NCBI GenBank assembly: GCA_007449985.2 | Contig: VIIQ02000091.1 | Span: 1-64,000 of the forward strand | Reading direction: 5' to 3' | Length of the DNA: 64,000 bases | From: Desmodesmus armatus | Lineage: Eukaryota > Chlorophyta > Chlorophyceae > Sphaeropleales > Scenedesmaceae | In this document: positions 58,415 through 64,000 of the stretch, one piece after another | How the letters are laid out: every line of letters begins with the position of its first letter | How positions within the stretch are numbered: the stretch's first letter is position 1 | Notes under the pieces: model-generated | The model's input: only the letters and a program-made list of their open reading frames with translations | Told to the model about the DNA's origin: nothing | Database searches by the model: none | Translations under genes and position numbers: made by a program

Positions 58415-61241
58415 ATGCTCAAAGGACTGAACCAGCTGAGAGGACCTGGCAGCCTAAAGCTTAGAGGTATTCTTCCACATCAACAACGCTTGACGCACAC
58501 CCGCTGCTCCGTAGCCAGCAGCCAGGTCTCCAGCCCCACCATGAGCAGCACAGTGGCGCCAGTGGTGGTGCTGGTGCAGAACAATCAGCTTGTCCCATGC
58601 AGCTTATCTTCTGGAAAGTGGCTGGAGACCGCCCCCAGAGGTAGGTCTCCTCCTGTAGATTACCCGAGCCCGGCAACCCAGAAACTTGTGGCTGTCCCGG
58701 TTCGAAAGAGGCTGGCAAGCATGTGGTGATGCACATCGTCAGCGGTGCTGACAGGTTTCACGTAGAGTTATAAGCCTTGCTGACAGGTCGTTTGCACACC
58801 ATCTGCAGGAGCTTACACAACGGCACGTACTGTTCAGGGCAACCTGGTGTTCAAACTGAGCTCCCACATACAGCGCCTGGCAACATCAGCCAATCTCATG
58901 ATGGATGCAGACATGAGGGTGAGCGCCACAGGGACATTGATATCACAAGCCACCAGGCATGACACAGCTTGACAGGTGCAGCAACGATGCGCCTGCTTGC
59001 TCAACACAGCATCCGTCGACAGCAGCCGCAGCCAGTGCAGTTTGCTTGCCAACGGTCACCAGTTCACCTGTCAGGTCTCTGCAGCAGGCAAGCAGTGCTG
59101 CTTAGCAGCTGCTGACACATGTGCTGGGTCGGCCTCCCTTGCTTCCTTCTCCCCTCTCTCTCGGTGCCCTCAGGCTTCAGACCACATGGCAGCAGACATC
59201 CCGCTGTTCCACAGTGACACCCTGCAGCCGATGGCCATCAGCAGCATGCGCATGGCAGCCGAGCAGCTGCGGCAGCACCCCCAGGCACAGGGCTGTGAGG
59301 TACGTTCGTGCTGACGGTGCAGCAGGCGCCTGATACATACTTGAACCATGCCCTGCTGCACACATGTACACATCCACATGCCTACCCTCAACTAGGCTGC
59401 CTGAGGGTTGCGTCACATGCTACAACAAGCCACGCAGTATCGCTGGTGCACGTGGTGTGCATGAATGAAGCTGCCCTCAGCCTCTGCCAGCTGTCATGCA
59501 GTTGTAGTGCTGAGCCGTGGCGCGCCAGCTGTCATGAAGTTGTAGTGCTGAGCCGTGGCGGGTGCATTTTAATGTAACTGCTGCTGGCTGTGTGCATTCT
59601 GCACCACTGTGTCGAGGTCCGTGGGTTTGCTGGGGCAAGCACTTTGGGGGCGCAAGCGCTGGTGGTCATGAGTCCTGCCAGCTTGTGCAATACAAGGTGA
59701 TGGCAGTGCAGAGGTTGCAGTCAGCCGATGTTAATGCCTGCAGGTGAAGCTCACGCTGCTGCTCACATGGGACAGCAGCGGCAAGCCCGACCTATTTTGC
59801 CACGCCGAGCCACTCCCACCACGGCCCACACAGCCGGTCAAGCTGCAAGTCAAGTGAGCGATGTCTTGCTGCTTGTTATTGCGCAACAATCAACGTTTCA
59901 AAACACCTCCTGTGCCATCCTCACCAGACATAATTCCGCAATCCCGTTCAACTCCATGTCATCAGCAACTTTGCTGCATGGCACTGCATGATACGCTACA
60001 CATGTGGCATAAAAGAGGAGCTCCATCTTGACATCTAACACCCCAGCCAACGCAACACAGTACCCTTATCCCCGTCCCGCGGTGCGTTGCGCAGGGGCAT
60101 GCCGCGCGTGAATGCCAAGGCTAAGGACAGTGAGTGGGTGCGGCAGCGCAAGGCATGGGAGTCATCGAAGCCTGCAGACGTGAACGAGGTCTTGTTAGTC
60201 AGCCCTGAGGGGCTCCTGCTGGAGGGCCTGACCAGCAACTTTTTCGTGCTGAGTGCCCAGGGGGCTGTCATGACGGCGGACGAGGGCGTGCTGAGTGGGA
60301 CTGTCAGGGAGCTGGTGCTGCAGGTGGGCCAGCACTCACACCACCATCATCATCAAAATCATCATGGATACATGTTTTTGTGGAAGGTCCCTTGTGCATA
60401 TAGCAACAATGCTACCTAGGTGCCACACAGCGCAACCACCAGGCTAATACAGTGACCTACACACTAGGTCCACCACCAATTTGCAAATCGTCACTTGTTG
60501 AAGAAGCCCTGAGGCGTTTGCAACGGGTGATTGCTGCTGGTGCTGTGTGCGACCAGGCTTGGCAATAGATGTGTTGTGGGCAGCCACAGTGCTGGCTGTG
60601 GTGCTGAGTGGCACAGGTGCAGCACATCACTCCCTGTGTCTATTCACTGAGTGAGGACTAGCAGTGTTGGAGTTGTGAGGTGTCGATGTCACTTCACATT
60701 GCCTGCTTTGGTGCTGCTATGCCTGCAGGTGTGTGCGGAGCAGGGCGTGCCAGTCCAGCTGCAGCCGCCTCGCCTGTCAGATATAGACAGCTGGCAGGGT
60801 GCCTTCATCAGCAGCACTTCACGCCTGCTGCTGCCGGCATGTGAAGTGCAGTACACTAACCCAGCAGGACAGCCAAGCACGAAGGTGTGTGCTGCTGTGA
60901 TCATGCAGGGGTCCCGGGTGGCTGCTGGGCGCTGTGAAGATTTTATGTGTAGCTTCCCTTTTGCATAAGCTTTGGGGAGTGATCTTGTACATGCAGATGT
61001 GATCCAAGGAAGTTCCCCTTGCTGCACATTTCGTGCACTAGAGCTGGAGGCCTACCAGGTGCTGGTGTGTACAACCCTGGTCTTACAAGACACGCTGCCG
61101 CCTGCCATGATGTGTTGTTTTTGCGTGCAGGTGTTTGCTCAGCAGCACCCGGTGGTGCTACAGCTGGAGGCTGGTGTCATCGCTAAGGTGCTGAGCTGCT
61201 CTGAACCTTTGGACACCAAAAACACGCAAAGCATTGACTGA
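58415..61241 (+). CDS. Class IV aminotransferase-like PLP enzyme (branched-chain / D-amino-acid aminotransferase / aminodeoxychorismate lyase fold)
   Basis: Fold-type IV PLP enzymes include branched-chain and D-amino-acid aminotransferases and 4-amino-4-deoxychorismate lyase. Exons: 58415-58640, 58809-58918, 59174-59299, 59744-59853, 60095-60323, 60729-60884 and 61131-61241 (TGA). They join in phase to 355 residues. The N-terminal 40 residues are Arg/Ser/Leu-rich, targeting-like; a second in-frame ATG at 58541 would omit them. GAYTTARTVQGNLVFKLSSH matches the fold-IV start. The catalytic Lys should be K199 or K201 in VNAKAKDSEW, though the site is atypical. NEVLLVSPEGLLLEGLTSNF is the strong class IV signature, and GVLSGTVRELVLQV and FISSTSRLLLP follow as expected. 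Plant homologues of this divergent type are annotated only by superfamily, so the substrate is unknown. Confidence 0.83.
59486..59561 (+). repeat. 38-base direct repeat in aminotransferase intron 3
   Basis: Two adjacent 38-base units starting GCCAGCTGTCATG differ at essentially one base (GCAGTTG versus GAAGTTG). This is a recent tandem duplication inside the intron and not exon-derived. Confidence 0.85.
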
Positions 61242-62298
61242 ATCGATTGCGATATTGCAATGCATGAAGTGTGCATGTGCAGCACCTGGTGTCCTAATCC
61301 TTTGTTGTCAATTCCTGGGGTGGGTACCGCAATGTACTCAAGTGCTGATAGGCACGTGTTTGTGTCTTCCATCTGCGCTGGCTTGAGTCTGATGCATGCA
61401 TGTGCATAGCCTCCAGGAAGGCTGCAAGCTGTTGCAACGCAAATGACACGGTTCATGGCGTGCCAGTGACAAATGTGGGTGGGGGCTGAAGGGTCCGTCA
61501 GGGGTTCACTCTCACTCCCACGGCAATGAGTTGTGAGGCGTGGCTGGAATGATGCTGCCCACAGCCCTACTAGGGCATCAATCTGGCAGATTGGGTGTGC
61601 TCATCAGGGAGCTAGTCGCATGGCAGAGGTTTCTTTGGTGTTGCTGACCTCCAAGACCTCCTGCAAAAATGTTTGCAGCTGAATGCAGTATCATGACTGG
61701 CCAGTGGAGTGGGACACGTAGCTGGCTCAGTGGGCGCCCACTGTGTGTGGAGCGCTAGCGGAAAGCTGTGATCCCAGCGGCTAGCAGTTGGTGAGGTGTA
61801 GGGGAGCGTGATGTGATCACTTCAATGTAGTTGCAATACGTTCCAACACCCGGTTCTACACACGCCTGCTTCAATGTCCGGCAGCACAAGGGGCACTTTT
61901 GTTGTACTTGAGGGACGCGGGATGGTGTGATTTCCAAACAAGGCGATGACGTCCCGTTCTGACACCCCTTGCAGAGCTATTTCACTAGCCGATATACATG
62001 CAAGGGCTATTGAGGTCATTGTGATCGACTAGTCGGAAGTTTGACCATGATCGTGACATGAAATGACATGACATGCATATGATGAGGCATGTTAGTGGAG
62101 GAGAGGACAACCCACGGTGGCCGCCGAATTCAACCCCATCAGCCCAGCAATCGTGCTTCCAACAGCAGCATCTACTAGTACTTCCTTGCTGCTTTGCAGT
62201 GGCTGGCCACCAGTGGTGGCCTCCTCTGTCTCTCTGCTGATATACATGAGTTAAGCGAACAGAATTACATTGAAACATCTACTCAATCAAAGGCAGAC
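61242..62298. other. Intergenic between aminotransferase-like and glycosyltransferase-like genes
   Basis: About 1 kb without a recognised gene. No TGTAA was found near the aminotransferase stop. The final 100 bases before ATG 62299 are open in the same frame but lack an in-frame ATG. Confidence 0.35.
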
Positions 62299-64000
62299 AT
62301 GTCGGATCAGCAGCACCTGCAAGCCTGGGTGAGATCGCCAGCACTGGCTGTGATGCTGTTCATGGCCGCTGCTGCCTTGCTGCTTGCTGGTGCCAGCTAC
62401 CAAGGCCTTGGAACGTCTCAAAAGGATAACTGCAGTCACTGCTGGATGCACAGCACAGGCGAGAGTGGTAGCACAGACAGCCAAGGGCAAAGTGTACTGA
62501 TCAGCAGTGCTTTGGCTGGAGCACAAACAGTGCAGACATATGTGAGCAGCCACCCAGATCATCCTGACAGCAGAAGTCTTACCAACAGCAGCATGGTAAA
62601 TGCGTGGGAGGAGGTGGTCCCTGACCTCTCACAGCGCACTGAGGATGCCCTGCCAGATGTTGCAGCAAAGGTGGTGGAGCTGGAGAAATAGGGCAAGGGC
62701 AGGAAAATCATCGCTTACTCACTGTTTGGCGACAACCCCAAGTACACCCAGGTGGGCCTTGCAGGAATAGCAGCAGACATCACCATGGGGTCTGTATGCA
62801 CTCTGCAGCGGGCATGCTTCCAACAGTAGCAGCAGCAGCACCAGCTCACCTGGTGCCGGCAGCAGTTATGAGGCGACTTCTTGGCGACTAGTGAATAACA
62901 GCACTAGAACATCGATGTCTTGGGGCCAATCTGTGAGTGTGGAGCGCCAGAGTTGAGGTGACAACAGCCGCAGCTGCGATGCTGTAGGGCGGGAAAGCTG
63001 AGCACGGCGGATAGGAAGGAGGCAAGGGTGCTTGACGCAATCAGCGTAGCATGGCACGGGATACTAGCTACGTATACGCAGCGTATCTGTGTAGCCTGGC
63101 ATAGGTCTGCAGCAGTGTGCAGCGGTGTACACCACACGTGCACGATGTTGCGTGCTTATCAACAGGGTAGATGCCATGGCAGCCAATTTGATCGCATGGT
63201 GTGCAGCTTTACTAAGCCTAGTAGGCAGCCACCACTGGGCCTGCCCCAGCAAGGACGGGCTACACAGGGACTGGGGCTTGTTTGCCTCTGACTTTGATGC
63301 CGTGCCAGTAATGTAACCAAAGTACTGCAGTCCAAGTACACAGGGCGGGGTCTTACTGCTGGCAAGTTGCAGTCATCAACAACTGTGGACCTCTGCTGCC
63401 ACTGCCGAAGTAGTTTGCTTGCAACATTTAGCTTGCGCCAGCTGCAAGGAGCCTACAGACCATCACTTCATGTACTGAGCTGTGCTGTGCCGTCCTGCGC
63501 TGTGTGTTGCTTGTCTTCCACTCCATTCCACAGGGAGCTGTGGAGAATGCAATGCTAGTGGAGCGTGACTGGCCTGGGTGGACCTTCCGTGTGTACCTAG
63601 GTGATGGGGTGCCTGACAGTATCATCCAAAAGATCAAGATCTTCGGTGGGGAGGTGGTGAAAGTGCAGGGCGCATACCAATCCCGTGAGTGCAGCATCTT
63701 CTGGCGCTTCTTTGCACTGGAGGATCGCACAGCAACGAGGATTTTGTTCCGTGATGCTGACAGCAGGCTGACTTTTGCTGGCCAAGAGGCTGTGAAAGAG
63801 TGGATGGCATCGCCCCACTTCTTCCATGTCATGCACGATCATCACGCACATAATGTCCCCGTCATGGCTGGGGCCTGGGGGGCAGTGCCTGGATTGATCA
63901 ACCCCAAGCTCATCGCTGCTTGGAAGGCACAGGGTAAGGGCCAGAACAGTACGTGTGTATGGGGTGTTGATCAGGATTGGCTGCAATACACAGTGTGGCC
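62299..64000 (+). CDS. Type II membrane glycosyltransferase-like protein, 3' partial
   Basis: The N-terminus (MSDQQHLQAWVRSP, then ALAVMLFMAAAALLLAGASY) has a short cytosolic tail and one signal-anchor, as in Golgi glycosyltransferases, followed by a Ser/Thr-rich stem. KIIAYSLFGDNPKYTQ (ending 62751) joins in phase to exon 63534-64000 (GAVENAMLVERDWPGWTFRV, SIFWRFFALED, FRDADSRLTFAGQEAVKEWM, HFFHVMHDHHAHNVPVMAGA, then GVDQDWLQYTVW). This set resembles a little-studied nucleotide-sugar-dependent family in which the RDADSR region plays the DxD role; that role is from general knowledge and not proven. The upstream frame reaches an in-frame TAG at 62689-62691 directly before GKGRKII. It can be bypassed by a 97-base intron with donor ATG|GTAAATG at 62595 and acceptor AAATAG at 62691, which keeps phase 0. 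The gene continues beyond the window. Confidence 0.65.

Overview
The window is nuclear DNA of a photosynthetic eukaryote, most likely a chlorophycean green alga of the Chlamydomonadales (Haematococcus- or Chlamydomonas-like). The reasons are genes split by many short GT-AG introns, TGTAA motifs downstream of many stop codons (the usual green-algal poly(A) signal), transit-peptide-like N-termini, CAG/GCA-rich low complexity, long G/C homopolymers, and gene families typical of algae and plants. The species cannot be fixed from the sequence alone. There are no operons, ribosome binding sites or CRISPR arrays.

Layout, left to right: the 3' end of a CPSF160 gene (+); an ankyrin-repeat gene with an internally duplicated exon (+); about 3.7 kb with no recognisable gene; a LON-substrate-binding-domain gene (-) divergent from a UBE2K/UBC27-type ubiquitin-conjugating enzyme (+); an intronless MBOAT/wax-synthase-like acyltransferase (-); a doubtful gene near 17-18 kb; a 12-exon type II NADH dehydrogenase with an EF-hand-like insertion (+); about 4 kb of gene-poor DNA; prefoldin subunit 3 (-) divergent from an 11-exon glutathione reductase (+); a four-ACT-domain ACR-type protein (+) convergent with an FMN hydrolase-like HAD phosphatase (-); a plastid-type conserved protein (+); a papain-like cysteine protease (-); a small conserved unknown (-); an FAD monooxygenase (+); a class IV aminotransferase-like protein (+); and a membrane-anchored glycosyltransferase-like protein (+) that runs off the right end.

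The genes are functionally unrelated, as expected for a eukaryotic chromosome. Intron positions below were chosen from GT/AG signals, unbroken reading phase and family similarity, all by eye.

The most unusual feature is a recurring local pattern. In at least seven genes a piece of an exon, usually its edge with the adjoining splice site, or the last coding segment with its stop codon, is tandemly copied one to four times into the neighbouring intron or 3' flank. It is seen in the ankyrin, LON, UBC, NADH dehydrogenase, glutathione reductase, ACR and monooxygenase genes. Some copies keep an open frame and a usable splice site. This looks like ongoing tandem duplication that creates introns, alternative exons or alternative C-termini. 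Separately, five apparent one-base deletions, three of them placeable in C runs, suggest that the assembly under-calls homopolymers.
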